DNA from: Eustoma russellianum
Lineage: Eukaryota; Streptophyta; Magnoliopsida; Gentianales; Gentianaceae
Direction: 5' to 3'
Length of the DNA stretch: 64,000 bases
Assembly: GCA_036186865.1 (NCBI GenBank)
Contig: AP025055.1
Span: 21,541,848 to 21,605,847 of the forward strand
The first letter of the stretch is position 1; every line of letters starts with the position of its first letter. Position numbers and translations under genes: made by a program. Under the pieces are notes generated by a model. It saw only the letters and a list, made by a program, of their open reading frames with translations, did no database searches and was not told the DNA's origin. This document shows, one piece after another, positions 1 to 12,557 of the stretch.

Positions 1-3000
1 AAATCCTTTTGTATTATTCAACTTATAATAATGTCAAATATGTGCCTAGAAGGTATGTCCAAGTTTGGATACCTAAGGGATATCTAAACAAGGATGGTGC
101 CCTTAACATTCAAAGGACCCAAATAAAGGGTACCTAAAACTTTGTCTCCATTGTAGGAAAATCGCAAAGAATGCAAGAAGAAGGCAAAGTCAAAGAATCT
201 AAAAACTAAATGGTTTTCAGATAGTGGATGTTCAAGAAATATGACGGGCAACCCTAAACTATTCATTGAGTTGGAACATATCGAGAATGGAGGAAAGGTG
301 ACATTCGGTGACAACAACAAAGGACAAGTTGTTGGAAAAGGAACAATTGGGGACCCTAACACATTTCAAATACGAAATGTGTTGTTAGTAAGAAATCTTT
401 ATTATAATTTATTAAGCATTTCGCAACTTATAGATTCCAGTTATTATGTTTCTTTTCTCCCTGATTCTTGTGATATAACAAATGAAAAAGGAAAAATTGT
501 TTTAAAAGGAAATAGGGATGGTAACATTAAACTCTTACCTTTGATAATATGTTATATGATTAGGTTAGGTGTTTAATATCACGTCTTAGATGTGAATTTA
601 TGGCATAGAAGACTAGGCCATATAGGAATTTCAACTATTGAAAAGTTATCTAAGAAGAACTTAATTAGAGGCATGCCTAAGTTAGACTTAGATAATTTTC
701 AAATGTGTGAAACGTGTATTAAAGGAAAACATATTAAAGAAACATTAAAACCAAAACATGAAGTGAGTACTAGTCATGTACTAGTATTGCTTCACTAAGA
801 CTTATTTGGTCCAAGTAGGACAAGAAGTCTAGGTGGACACTACTATGTGTGTGTCATAGTAGATGATTACTCACGCTACACATGGACATTGTTCTTAACA
901 GACAAAGACGATGCTCCATTAGCAATCGAAACTCTTATCATGCAACTCGAAAATATTTATGAAGAAAATGTTAAAAGAATTAGAAGTGATAGAGGTAGAG
1001 AATTTAAAAACAAAGATGTAATCAAGTTTTGTGAATTACATGGCATAAAACATGAATTCTCACCACCAAAAACACCACAACTCAATGGAGTTGTTCAACG
1101 TAAAAATAGAACTATACAAGAAATTGCTAGAACAATATTATGTGAAGATAAAGTACCAAAATATTTATGGGCTGAAGCTGTAAGTTGTGCTTGTTATATT
1201 ATAAATAGGCTTTCTATTAGAAAGAAATTAAATAAAACACCTTATAAATTGTTAAACAATAGACAACCTATGGTATATTATCTTAGAGTTTTTGGTTGTA
1301 AGTGTTTTGTGTTGAACACTAAGAATAATCTAGACAAGTTTGAACAAAAGTCTATTGAATGCATATTTGTTGGTTATTCAACTAATTCAAGAACATATAG
1401 GTGTTATAATCCTGCATCTAGAAAGATAATTGAATCCATACATGTGAAATTCAATGAAAATGCATGTTTTGAATTTTGTGATAAAACTCAACATAAACAA
1501 GAAAATAATGTTGAAAATATGTTTGATGATGATGATGTATTACTTGAGACGTACTTGATCATCTAGAACAAACTCCCCTGAACAAGACATGCATGAACCC
1601 TTAGATGAAATAAATGAAAAAATTTTGCAATTGGAAGATTATACAACTAATGATCCAATTACATATGATAATGTTCATACAAATGAAACATTCGAACAAG
1701 ATGAGGGTGAACCTAGTCAATCTAGGAATTGGTGGCACCCTAAAGAATTAATCATTAGGGATCCAAGTGTTGGGTTTAGAACACGTAGAAATATAAGTCA
1801 ACCTGAAGGACATAGCTTAATCTCACACTTAAAACCTAAGAATGTAAAGGACACCTTAGGTGATATATCTTGGATAGATGCCATGCATGAAGAATTAAAC
1901 CAATTCACCAGGAACAACGTATGGGACTTAGTAACTAAACTCGAAAATAAGTCTATAATAGGGACAAAATGGGTATTTAGAAATAAAATGGATGAACAAG
2001 GAAATATTGCAAGAAATAAGGCTAGGCTAGTCGCATAAGGTTATAATCTACAAGAAAGAATAGATTATGAAGAAACCTTTGCACCCATTGCACGACTAGA
2101 AGCAATTAGATTGTTACTTACTATTGCAAGTCTAAGCAATATTAAACTCTTCCAAATGGATGTCAAGAGTGCGTTCTTGAATGGATACATCCAAGAAGAG
2201 GTGTTTGTGAAACAACCCCCTGGATTCGAAGATACAAAGAATCCTAACCATGTGTACAAGCTTAACAAAGCTCTATATGGTTTGAAACAAGCTCCAAGAC
2301 CTTGATATGATAGATTTGCAAACTTTCTTATTGCAAATAATTATCAAAGGGGGACAATAGACAACACTCTATTCCTAAGAAGAAAAGATAACGACTTACT
2401 AATAGTTCAAATATATGTAGATGATATAATCTTTGGTTCAACCAACCATACCTTAGTAAAAGACTTCGAAGAGTGTATGAAGTCAGAATTTGAAATGTCA
2501 ATGGTAGGAGAGTTGAATTATTTCTTAGTACTTAAAATCAAACAAACCCCTCAAGGAATTCACATTAGCCAACTTAAGTATGTCAATGATATGATTAAGA
2601 AGTTTGGCTTTGAAGAGTTGAAACCAACACCTACACCCATGAGTGTTAGCGCTAAACTAGATAAGGATGAAAATGGTAAACCTTTTAATGACACACTATA
2701 TAGGTCTATGATTGGCTCATTGTTATATTTAACCGCATCAAGATCTGACACCATGTTTAGTGTGTGTATGTGTGCTATGTTTCAATCTTGTCCTAAGGTA
2801 TCTCATTACAATGCAGTAAAAAAGATCTTTAGATATCTTAAACACACACCTCACTTAGGACTTTGGTATGATAGAAACGCTAAGTTGGAATTATATGCAT
2901 ATAGTGATACTGATTATGGTGGTTGCAAGTTAGATAGAAAATCTACTAACTGTACATGTCAAGTCATAGGAACTTACTTGATCTCTTGTTTTTCTAAAAA

Positions 3001-3363
3001 GCAAGCTAGTGTAGCACTCTCTACCACTGAAGTCGAGTATATAGCCTTAAGCTTATGCACTACCCAAATACTTTGGCTTAAACAACAACTTAGTGATTTT
3101 GGCATTAAATTGAATAAGATTCCAATTTTCTGCGATAGCACAAGTGTGATCAATCTTTCTCGGAATCCAGTACTTCATTCTAAGGCCAAACACATTTACG
3201 ATACCATTTCCTTCGAGATCATGTTCAAAATGAGGATATAGTTATAAACCATATCAGAACTGATCACCAAATAGTTGATATCTTCACCAAACCCCTTAAT
3301 CAAGCCAATTTTGAAAAATTATGAGCCAAGTTAGGTATGATGACTTACGATACCATTGCATAG
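1..3363 (+). pseudogene. Decayed Copia-0 pol (protease, integrase, RT, RNase H)
   Basis: Domains are in Copia order. A gag tail (VQVWIPKG) is at about 58-84, a protease remnant with MTGN at 241, and the pre-integrase motif WHRRLGHIGIST at about 600. The integrase core runs about 800-1300, with SDRG near 987 and NGVVQRKNRT near 1084. RT follows with DVKSAFLNG near 2160 and YVDDIIFG near 2415, then RNase H to the terminal region ending at the TAG of 3361-3363. Several stops and frameshifts break it: stops near 574, 796, 1564, 2036 and 2303, plus a decayed C-terminus after 3239. The catalytic Glu of the integrase (normally VVERKNR) reads Gln at 1096-1098, and the second catalytic region reads SDRGREF rather than SDRGGEF. 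It cannot encode an active enzyme. Confidence 0.9.
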
Positions 3364-3387
3364 TTTTATCTTTTGCATGATTTGCAA

Positions 3388-3402
3388 AATAAAGGGGGAG
3401 AT
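3388..3402 (+). other. Polypurine-tract-like site downstream of Copia-0 pol
   Basis: A purine run (AATAAAGGGGGAGAT) lies about 25 bp after the pol stop. The same type of tract is repeated several times between pol and the 3' LTR in Copia-1 and Copia-2. Here it is not followed directly by a recognisable LTR start, so it is probably the first of several tracts. The sequence from here to the microsatellite at 3509 shows no gene. Confidence 0.5.
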
Positions 3403-3505
3403 AGAATAAGAACATCACTTTAGTTGGTAAGTCATGATTTGGTTGGTTGAATAATATGCTAAGTTTCAATTGGTATAATTTTTGGAGCATAGGCACTCAC
3501 ATGGC

Positions 3506-3508
<3 letters not shown>

Positions 3509-3593
<85 letters not shown>

Positions 3594-3604
3594 TATATAT
3601 ATAT
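3509..3604. repeat. Compound microsatellite (AT)n-(GT)n-(AT)n
   Basis: An AT run is followed by about 12 GT units (3561-3584) and then AT-rich repeats up to the LINE target site. It is a simple-sequence repeat inside the Copia-0 3' region, and the LINE integrated immediately beside it. Its length is likely to vary between individuals and may be collapsed in an assembly. Confidence 0.95.
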
Positions 3605-3617
3605 TTATAACAATAAG
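3603..3617. repeat. Left target-site duplication of the LINE (15 bp)
   Basis: ATTTATAACAATAAG occurs here and again, identically, at 11047-11061. It brackets a segment that starts with the LINE 5' UTR and ends in a short A run. This is the signature of target-primed reverse transcription. Confidence 0.93.
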
Positions 3618-3910
3618 ATATAAAAAAGATGGCGGCAGCTCTAGGGATCAAGGCGATTTCGTATCATCATGCGGAAAGTTCATCGTTTCTTGCTTGATCT
3701 TGATCGATACTTCCTGCATCAGTGTAAAAAGCAATTTGGTAAGGTTCTGTTGATTCTCTTGCATTTTTTTCTTTTTTGTCCAACGACGATGCGATGGATC
3801 CGATAATGTCGGACACAACCACAATTAAAAAGATCTTCGTAGAGGCGCTTGCGCCAACAACACTGGAGTCTGCTGCATCACCCAAATGACCCATCACACG
3901 ATATAAAGGT

Positions 3911-5125
3911 ATGCCTTCTATCTCTTTTATGCCTGATGAAGTAGATCGTTACTCTGCGCCATTCAAATATACACTGGTTGGATCCTTCTGGCACGGTCGT
4001 CCCAATATGAAACAGTTGGCAGCTTGTATGGAACGTATTGGTTTCAAAACAACTCCAAAGCTATGGTTACTAGATGATCAGCATATAATACTTACTTTTC
4101 ATCACCCGGATGACTATCACCGATGTTTTTTACGTAGATCATGGTCTGTCAATGGCTATATTATGCGTGTAACTAAATGGACCCCAGACTTTGATCCCAA
4201 GGTGGATAAACCAATTGTCCCAATATGGATTTCAATTAGAGGATTGCCACTTTATTTACAAAACAAATCAGCCTTATAGGACATAGCTCATATGATTGGA
4301 TTGCCATTGAAAATGGATTCTGCCACATCCAACGGATTGCGGCCTTCTGTGGTTAGACTATGTATTGAAGTTGATATATCTAAGACTTTACTAACTCGAT
4401 TGCGTATTCAGGGTGGGGATCACGACCTATACCCCACTGTGGAGTATGAAAACGTTCCTCTATTCTACATGTCCTGTCGCATAATTGGCCATGAGACCCA
4501 AAATTGTACAATAGATGCAGACTGTGAACAGGAGAAAGAAAAGGAGATTCCTTCGATGCCAAAGAAGTTGAAGGACAAGCACAAAAGATGGACCTCAAAG
4601 AAAAATATTCAGCTACAAACTCTCACTGAGGAGGATGACGATGAAATTCAACAAAAAATGGAGAACAATTTGTAACAGAATGACATTCAAAATTTGGAAC
4701 AACCAATCCTTAAAACTGCAAATCAGGAAGTAAGCAAGGTACTTGATGGAATTCCCATGCAGCAAGATTTATCTAAAGTTGGCACATCTTTGGAACGAGT
4801 ATTGGAAGAAGCGGATGATTTATTGGATGCGACAGTATCGGATTCAGAAATATTGATTCACGTTCAGCATGCCAATCAACATAGCTTGCAGCCAACAAAT
4901 ATTATTAATAAGGAAGCAACTGCAGAGATCATTAAGGCACCAGATAAATTGAGAGACGAACTCAATGTTACATCAGATGAATTGACGCGTCGCATGGATA
5001 TACTTGAATCGTCAGATAAATCCACGGATCAATTAATTCAAGAGTTAAGAGGATCCCAATCCAATAACGAGGCGCAGGTAAACAAAACAAGAGATGTTGA
5101 CCATATATTCTCACGCATTAGATAG
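3911..5125 (+). pseudogene. LINE ORF1 pseudogene (DUF4283-like, zinc knuckle)
   Basis: One reading frame of 405 codons from ATG 3911 to the TAG at 5123-5125, interrupted by in-frame stops at 4277-4279 and 4673-4675. The N-terminal half (SFWHGRPNMKQL, RSWSVNGYIMRV, PIWISIRGLPLYL) matches the DUF4283 region of plant L1 ORF1, an RNA-binding nucleic-acid chaperone type protein. A zinc knuckle follows near 4468-4510 (SCRIIGHETQNC), but the expected first Cys position reads Tyr, so the knuckle is incomplete. The C-terminal part is acidic and polar. ORF2 starts 39 bp after the end. ORF1 in this family binds the LINE RNA in the transposition particle; that role is inferred from the family. Confidence 0.85.
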
Positions 5126-5476
5126 GATAACGCGCTCTTCAAATTTATCATCGTCATCATCTCAATGAATTGCCTCATTTGGAATGTGCGTGGAATTGCT
5201 ACCTCTTTGGTACACATCCAAAAATTGGTGAAATCTCATAAACTGCAGGTATTAGTAATTATTGAACCAAAGAAGGATCATACAAACCTTTTTAGAATTC
5301 AAAGACAGTTGAAATTCTCTCATGCCGAAGCTATATGTCGAGGAAAAGTGTGGATATTTTGGAACAATGACACTCTCAGATTAATATCGTCTATCTATGA
5401 TGAACAATGCTCTCACTTTAAATTTCAATTAGTTGGTACAGATATTATTCTATGGTTCACTCCAATATATGGGTTA

Positions 5477-5481
5477 CATAC
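5477..5481. repeat. Left TSD (CATAC) of solo LTR A4
   Basis: CATAC here is repeated at 6931-6935, directly after the LTR end CGTATCA. It was created by integration into the LINE endonuclease coding region. Confidence 0.93.
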
Positions 5482-6930
5482 TGATGAGGCTGAGGAGCAG
5501 CCCCCTAATGAGGAGCTTGCACAAGGTGCCCTTAACCATAAGGGGCCTTTGACAAGGAGCCAAACCAAGAGGACTAATTGTCTTCAACTTGGTTTTCAAC
5601 TTGGTTTTGATGTTGGCTCCTTTCTAACCAAACATGTGCAAGATGAACCAATGGACGTTCCTCCTAAATGGGTGCTCATTTTTGAGCTTAAGAACTGATT
5701 ATCCAATGATTTTCAATGTCAATAAATAAGTTAAAGGGTTGGTGGGAGGGCAGGATAGTCAGTCCGCTTGTTGGTGCCGTTTCTGTGGCTTTTAGTTGTC
5801 TTTTCTTTTGCTTCTTTTAAAGTTTGTTTTAGAATACTTATGTTTGGTGTAGAGTGTGATTTGTAGGTGTTACAGGTCTTGGATCAAACGCCTTGAGCTT
5901 TGGAAAGGAGGGCTTCTCAGATTTGGACCAAGCTTGTCCATACAAGGCTGTTTTGGGGTTTTGGGCTTTCAAGCGAGATTGGGCGTGCATGGAACCAGCT
6001 GGACCTTGAAGTAGACTTAATTTAGAGCATCTTTCATGTTTTGGGTTTTTTCAAAATCAGTCCACAAAGAATAGTTACAAGAGTTGCAAGGAAGAAGTCC
6101 AAAACAAGCCCAAGTGTGCAAATTAGGGTTTTCGGTCTTCTTCAGAGGGTGGCAGCCGCCTAGCATCATCAAATGCAATTAAGAGACCTTCTAGAATGTC
6201 ATAAATCAGATTGGGACGATTGGAATGAATTATGGAGTCATAATTGAAGATTTGGAGCAATTAAGGAGATAATTCAAGTAAGAGAAAGTTACCAAAATTA
6301 GATCTTGTGTCACAAGGAAGGCTGAATGGCGTTAATGAAGGCAAATGGATGCACAAGGCAAGTTCTAGAAGGATGGTTAATAATGCAATAATTGGTGATT
6401 GAGACAATAATTGTGGATTTGCCAAGAGAGAGAAGCTTACCTAAAATAACAAATTCAGATTTTGCATCTCAAGGAAGGAAATGGCGCAAACATGGAAACT
6501 CCAAGAAGCCCTAGACGTTTTTTTGGGAGTGGCCAACAAGACTTGTAATCAAATATATTGATCACTTAGCATTTCTTTTGGTAGTTAGACTATTTTCATC
6601 TTTGAGACTAAGAACCATACGGTTTTGTATTGTCTTTTGTTCTTGAGTTTCTTGAATAAAAGTTTGTGTTTTTCCTTTGGTTTACACATATCTAAATCAA
6701 GGCTAGACCCAATTAAGGATTGTGTGTTCCTTTTTGGTGATCCACAATCCAAGGATTAGGAGTGACTGGTTGGATTGGACGGATTGAAACACATATAACC
6801 AAACGGATTTGGAGGCTTGAAAGGAAGGTGGTTGCTTGGCACCATTGTCCATCACATTCAAGGCTTGAGGGACGTTTGGAGAGTGAAGAAAGATCGGGCC
6901 AACATCAACCTACGAACCATATTCGTATCA
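5482..6930 (+). mobile_element. Solo LTR A4 of Gypsy family A
   Basis: 1449 bp, starting TGATGAGGC and ending CGTATCA, with TSD CATAC on both sides. It matches the LTRs of elements A1 and A2 and solo LTR A3 along its length. The first about 215 bp hold the open frame that forms the pol C-terminus in complete copies (DEAEEQPPNEEL ... VELKN type), here with a tandem 12-bp duplication (CAACTTGGTTTT) near 5583-5606. It contains an AATAAA motif near 6653. Unequal recombination between the two LTRs of a once complete element is the usual origin. No internal sequence remains. Confidence 0.93.
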
Positions 6931-9900
6931 CATACTGTCACATACCGACGGAGACTTTGGATGGCTTAAAAGCAGCATTATGAAAATTATACGGAACCAT
7001 GGTTAACCGGAGGTGATTTCAATACATTTTTATCTGTTGAAGAACATGCAGGTCTCTCTAATCCGTTGGTGACATCACTGGAAGATTTTAATGACTGCGT
7101 TTCATCCTGCTCTTTAATAGATCTCCCTTTCGATGGTCCTATGCATACTTGGACAAGTGGTCGTTGATTGGGAATTGTTAGATGTCGATTGGATCGTATG
7201 TTGTGCTCAGAGCCCTATAGTAGCTTATTTCCCAACTTGAGAGTTCGACATTTACCACGTTTGACATAGGATCATGCTCCTTTATTATTACGATGTATAC
7301 AGAGTGATTATTTGGGTCTTAAATCTTTTCGTTTTCAAAACATGTGGACAGAGCATGCTGAGTTCTTTTTATTCGTAAAAACATCCTGGGACTCATATCT
7401 TACTATAGGTGGCATGTGCGGGTTATACAACAAGCTACAGCAGCTTAAAAAAGATCTGAGGGACTGGAACAAAAATGTGTTTGGAAATATATTTGATCAG
7501 CTGTATCATATAGAACAAGAACTTCAACGCTGCGAAACCCAGTTTGATCAGCATCCTACACCAGAGGCTCGCATGCAATATCATGCAGCCCAGGCGCAAT
7601 ACAAGAAAGCAGAGCGCAAACGTCTTATATACTGGGCACAAAAAGCACGAGTTAGGTGGATATCAGAAGGAGATGCTAATACCTCTTATTTTCATAATAT
7701 TGTCAAGGATAAACATTCTCGCCAATCAATCACAACTATCCAAATTCTGATGGCAGTTTATGTGATACACAATCCACTATACAACAGGCAGCGGTTTCTT
7801 ATTATACAGATTTATTCTCAGCAGATCCCACTTCAGAAGACAGTGATAGTTTGGATCATATACCTACTTTAGTTTTAGATTCAGATAACCAGTTATTGGT
7901 GGGCTTGCATACGATCACCGAAGTCAAAGAAGCAGTTTGGGCATTGGATCCCAATAGTGCGCCTGGCCAGATGGATACAATGGACATTTCTTCCGTACAT
8001 GTTGGGATATAGTTCATCAGGATGTGCACAAGGCCATGCAGGAATTTTTTCTAGGCATTCCTATGCCGCGAGCAATGGGAAGTACGTTAATTACGGTGTT
8101 GCCAAAGGTTCCTAATCCTCGAACATTCTCAGATTTTCGTCCAATAAGTCTAGAAAATTTTATATCAATGGTGGCAACACGTATCATAGCTTCTAGATTG
8201 CAACCGTTGTTGACGAAAATTATTTCTACGGAACAGGCAGGATTTGTTAAAAGAAGAGACATAGCGGATCAAATTGTTATGGCGAGAGAGATGGTGCATT
8301 TATTAGACAAGAAAGTCCGAGGATCGAATGTAATAATAAAACTCGATATGATGAAAGCGTTTGACAGAGTTAATTGGTCATTTCTTTCCAGGTTACTCAC
8401 AAGATTTGGTTTTGCAGCTAGCTTCATCAAACTCATTTTCAATCATTCAAATGGAACGTACTTATCAGTTTTGGGGAATGAGGTGCCGTCGGGTTATTTT
8501 CAGCCTTCAAGGGGAGTTAAACAGGGGACCTTTTGTCTCCAAATTATTTATTTTGGCATCAGAAGCATTTTCAAGAGGTTTGAACACTTTGGTAAAGAAT
8601 GACACTATACATTATTTTAACACAGGCAGAGCTAGACCACGCATTACTCACATGGCTTTTGCAGATGATTTGCTTGTGTTTCTAAATGGTGGACTAATGA
8701 ATTTAAGGAGATTTAGAAAGTTCTTGGTATCATACCAAAGTGCTTTGGGACAAGCAGTTAATTTTTAGAAGAGTCATTTTGTTCCGGCATCTTATTTATC
8801 GCCCACACCGATTAGGCAGATGGAATCTGAGCTACAAATGACATCAGTCTCCCTCCCAATCAAGTACTTAGGCGTGCAATTACATAGAGGGAAGGAAAGG
8901 GCAGTACACTTCTCTAATTTAATATCTTCTTTTCAGGCTAAGCTTACTATGTGGCAGAATAAATATCTGAATTATGCAGGAAGATTGATATTAATCAAGC
9001 ATGTTCTATCTGCGATCCCTTTACACATGCTAGCTGCTTGCACGTTGCCACAGAGTGTTATTCGCATTTTGCAGCGCTTAATGACTAAATTCTTCTGGGG
9101 CAGTACAGAGGATAGGATACGCCACTCTTGGGTATCAAGCGACAATTTATTTCGGCTAACGGTTGAAGGAGGATTAGGAATTTGGAAATTAGATGATCTT
9201 CGGACAGTATACTCTTGTAGACTTTGGTGGCGCTATCAGGCGAAGGACTCCTTATGGAGTAAATTTTTCCATGCTAGGTATGCCAATCGTAATTCATTTG
9301 AAATAAGACTCACAGACTCTCCAGTTTGGAAACGAATATGTAGAGTTCATTCTTTTTGTCTGGATCATCTTTCGGCTGAGCAATATTCCATACGAGGAGC
9401 TTATGACCAAGTTCAAAAAGTGGGTATTTGTCGTTTATCTTATCAATTTATATGGCATAAGCACATTCCCCCAACATTAGAATATTCCTACGGAGGCTAT
9501 ATCAGAAAGCATTACCTCTTCCGGCAAACCTAGGTTGGTTTATCTACGTCTATCCTAGTCAATGTCCTTTTTGCCTTGAAGCTCTAGTAACGGTTGATCA
9601 CATATTCCTCAAGTGTTCTGAAGTTAAGGAAATTTGGAGTGCATACAGCTTTTTATTAGATGGACCGAACAAGTGGACTAGAACACTACAGCAACATCTG
9701 ATGCAATGGTGGATATCTACAAAAGGTAAATCATTCAAAGGCATTATACGTATAGTCGCTCCATCGATCATCATTTGGGAACTATAGAAGGCTTACACTT
9801 CTATCATTTTTGGGGAGGGACACTGGCAACGAAGAGATATTCTAGAAAACATCCGTAGATCAATTTATGATTGGACATCATCTCAGGCAGGTAAAAAATA

Positions 9901-10450
9901 TGCAGTTTCGGAACCAATATTAATATCATGTGGATTATCTCCTGTCATAAAGCCTCTGTGTTGTATGGTTGTTCGTTTGATGCACCCTTCGTTTGGTAGA
10001 TTTAAATTGAATACGGATGCATCCCACGGGCGAATAGCGGCATCTGGAGGTGCAATATTGCGTGATAGTAGTGGTACATTCATTGGAGCAATCTCTTTTC
10101 ATCTTCCGCTATCTACTCCGGCAACAGCTGAATTTCAAGCATCATATTATGGTTATTTATACTTTGCTAGACACTGGACTTCGATAGATGTAGAGGTGGA
10201 TGCACAGGGGGTCATTTCAGAGGTGCAACAAAGTAGCTCCACACATGCCTTGCTCTTCCATGAATTGTTAATTATTTCAACTTCACTATTATCATATGTG
10301 CTGCGCGAGGCGAATCAACCAGCACATTTCTTAGCACAATATGGTCAGTTCCACAATCGTCTATCGGTATTTTGGACCATAGCAGAGTTACCACCAATAG
10401 TTCGAGCAAGTTATCAGACGAAAGCCACTCCCCATCTTCGCCATGGCTAG

Positions 10451-11046
10451 AGCTCTTACTAAACTTTGTTGCCTATATCGCAAGATATGGGCAACATGGG
10501 TATGGTTAATTACCTCTCTTCTACATCATGTTTTTATCTACCTACTAATATATTGTCACACGCTTTTGATATTGTTTTGGTTGCCTGTATCTCTGGACAT
10601 AGGCAACATGGGTAATCTATTTCATGCTAATGTTTGATACATACCCACTGTTGACACTGGAATACTTTCGCTAACTGAATTCATTTCTCTTACATGCATG
10701 GATGCTTGGCGACATATGACTTGGAGGAGCAACATCTCATGTATTCAGCAACTGGATTCAATATCTCACGTTCTGGGCGATGCAACCACAACAACGAGAT
10801 ACACTTTGTATTCGTGTACTAATTCCAATCGTATAATTATGTACATTTTTTCCTTCGCCAAGGTTTTATCCACAAGGGTGGTTTTACTTGGCAAGGTTTT
10901 AATGCGGCATATCATATACAATTGGAGAGTAGAAATTATATGTTCGTTATATTATCGTTTCTCCTTCACTGAAATAGATTGTAATATGGTATTCATCTGC
11001 CAAAAGTGAGACATAATAAAATATATATATCTCTTTTGCTTAAAAA
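10451..11046 (+). other. LINE 3' untranslated region
   Basis: Non-coding, AT-rich. The 13-base string GGCAACATGGGTA occurs twice (near 10491 and 10602). It ends with a short A run before the TSD copy at 11047-11061. No credible gene is present. Confidence 0.75.
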
Positions 11047-11061
11047 ATTTATAACAATAAG
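11047..11061. repeat. Right target-site duplication of the LINE
   Basis: Identical to 3603-3617 over 15 bases and preceded by the LINE A-tail. Confidence 0.93.
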
Positions 11062-12557
11062 CTATATATTTCTATCCCGACATTCCATCGACACGTCATA
11101 AACGTACGTCAATGTCAAGCTACTATATACACATCATCCTTTTTGAGTATATATACGTTCCAAGTCATATATCCCATGTCAACAAGCTTCCAAAAATATA
11201 CCGACATGTCACAAGTTCGTAAACTGAAAATTACCACATCAAATGACTACCGAACCCTCACTGTTATGTCACATACTTACTATACAAAGATGGCCAGCCA
11301 ATATATATTTCAAATACACAAATATTTCGTGCACCATATGTCTAATATAGCACCAAAGTCATACCGTAATTACATATATCAATTACCTATCATTTGCCTT
11401 GATTTGTTGAAAATTCAAATTCAAAATAAAACCCCACATGGCCGAAATTCTTTTCAAATTTTGGAGTTGAAATTATACATTATTATTATGTACATTATAT
11501 GGCGTATAACACATTTTACATGTCTAAGGGGTTTGAGATTAATTGGAGAAAAATCGCGTACTTGACGGAAGTGGAATATTTGTTTTTCTACATTTTTTTA
11601 AGGGGATGTTTTTTCACTATGTGACATGTACCAGACATGTCTTACACATATAAGACACGCCTTGGAGTATTCTAGAAAACCAAGTTAAATGGTGATTAAA
11701 AGTTACCATATATGTGAAGATACTACATCATTATTTGTCAAAATTCAAAAGTTATTTTCAGCACATGTGAGCTGAGATAGGGGGCTGATTGAGAATGTTT
11801 GGAGCCTAGGTGGAGCTTATTTTGCAGTATGATTAGTGGATAATGATCCACAGATGAATGCTAGTATTGATGGAGACCAAATCACACATGGAAAGCTTTC
11901 AAAAATTCAAAAATGCTGAAAATTTCAGCTGATGTTCAAGTGGGACGGTTTTAGCAAGTTTTCAAGTTCAAATTCATTCCAAAAATTAGGGGCAATCACA
12001 CTTATGATTGATTGACAATCAAGACATTTGAAAATTAAATTGTTTTCAGATTTTTATTGTTTATTTCTAGGTTATATTTTATGTGCCAAGGTGGATAATT
12101 GAAGACCTTATCATAGAGTGACAACAAGGCGAAGACAATCACTTGTCCAATCACATTTTGGCAAGTAAGCAAAGGTATGTCACAAGGCTATACAAGGTAT
12201 CTTCCAAGGGTATTCAAGACATTCTTCAAGAAGGAATTCAGCCTAGGGGGCGTTCCAAACATCTACAGAAGCAAGCAAGAAGATCATACAAAGAACAAGA
12301 CTTATTCTCATATTCTATCAAGTGCAAAGCAAGACTTCTCTTCTTCTCCTATCTTCTTCTCTTGCACATAGCTTCAAGCCTATCAAATATACGTCTATAA
12401 GCTTTATAGGCTTCATATATACCATCCACACACGTTCTATTCTTGTACAAGGTTGATCAAGGTGTGACCAAACCTTCATTAGCGCGATGGTGGTGTTCTT
12501 GTTGATTGTTTGTGTTGTTCATTATAAAAGGTGTGGACATTAAGGAGTTGGTGTATA
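11062..12557 (+). mobile_element. Copia-0 3' region and left part of its probable 3' LTR
   Basis: No gene is seen. A purine tract (AAGGGGA) near 11598-11604 is directly followed by TGTTTTTT at 11605, a plausible PPT/LTR start. The stretch 12140-12470 resembles the CT-rich, processed-RNA part of the Copia-1 LTR. It is cut at 12557 by Copia-1, and the LTR resumes at 23885. The LTR start is a guess. The identity as Copia-0 sequence follows from the terminus at 24638. Confidence 0.5.
12553..12557. repeat. Left TSD (GTATA) of Copia-1
   Basis: GTATA here and at 23880-23884 bracket the two Copia-1 LTRs. Confidence 0.93.

Larger units (their letters stand above)
5165..10450 (+). pseudogene. LINE ORF2 pseudogene (endonuclease, RT, RNase H), split by a solo LTR
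   Basis: The N-terminal endonuclease begins MNCLIWNVRGIA at 5165 and breaks off at 5481. It resumes after the solo LTR, with GGDFNTFLS near 7007 and DHAPLLL near 7270, where the Ser expected before the Asp is a stop codon. RT spans about 7930-8770: PDGYNGHFF is reached after a frameshift near 7966, then DFRPISL, IIKLDMMKAFDRVNW, GVKQG, and after a second shift near 8540 the FADD active-site motif near 8660. The region 8820-9640 carries YLGVQLHRGK and a CxxC...HxxxxC zinc-binding motif (CPFCLEALVTVDHIFLKC) near 9570-9620. RNase H lies at 9965-10450 (FKLNTDASHG). Stops such as the one at 8766-8768 confirm decay. ORF2 of this family nicks DNA and copies LINE RNA at the nick. Confidence 0.9.
3618..11046 (+). 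mobile_element. L1-type plant LINE, full-length but decayed, interrupted by a solo LTR
   Basis: Flanked by a perfect 15-bp TSD. It contains a 5' UTR (3618-3910), ORF1 with a DUF4283-like region and zinc knuckle, and ORF2 with AP endonuclease, RT, a zinc-binding C-terminal region and RNase H. A 3' UTR (10451-11046) follows, ending in AAAAA. Without the solo LTR and its extra TSD copy it is about 5.98 kb, near the usual size for plant L1 elements. All reading frames carry several nonsense and frameshift changes, so this is a dead copy that probably inserted at full length. Confidence 0.92.

Noticed and set aside
3509..3604. AT/GT run as a promoter or origin
   Set aside because: Simple-sequence repeat with no flanking gene. 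The adjacent LINE start is defined by its TSD.
12143..12400. ORFs at 12143-12400 as a coding gene
   Set aside because: They lie in the probable Copia-0 LTR region corresponding to the CT-rich transcribed part of related LTRs. No domain.
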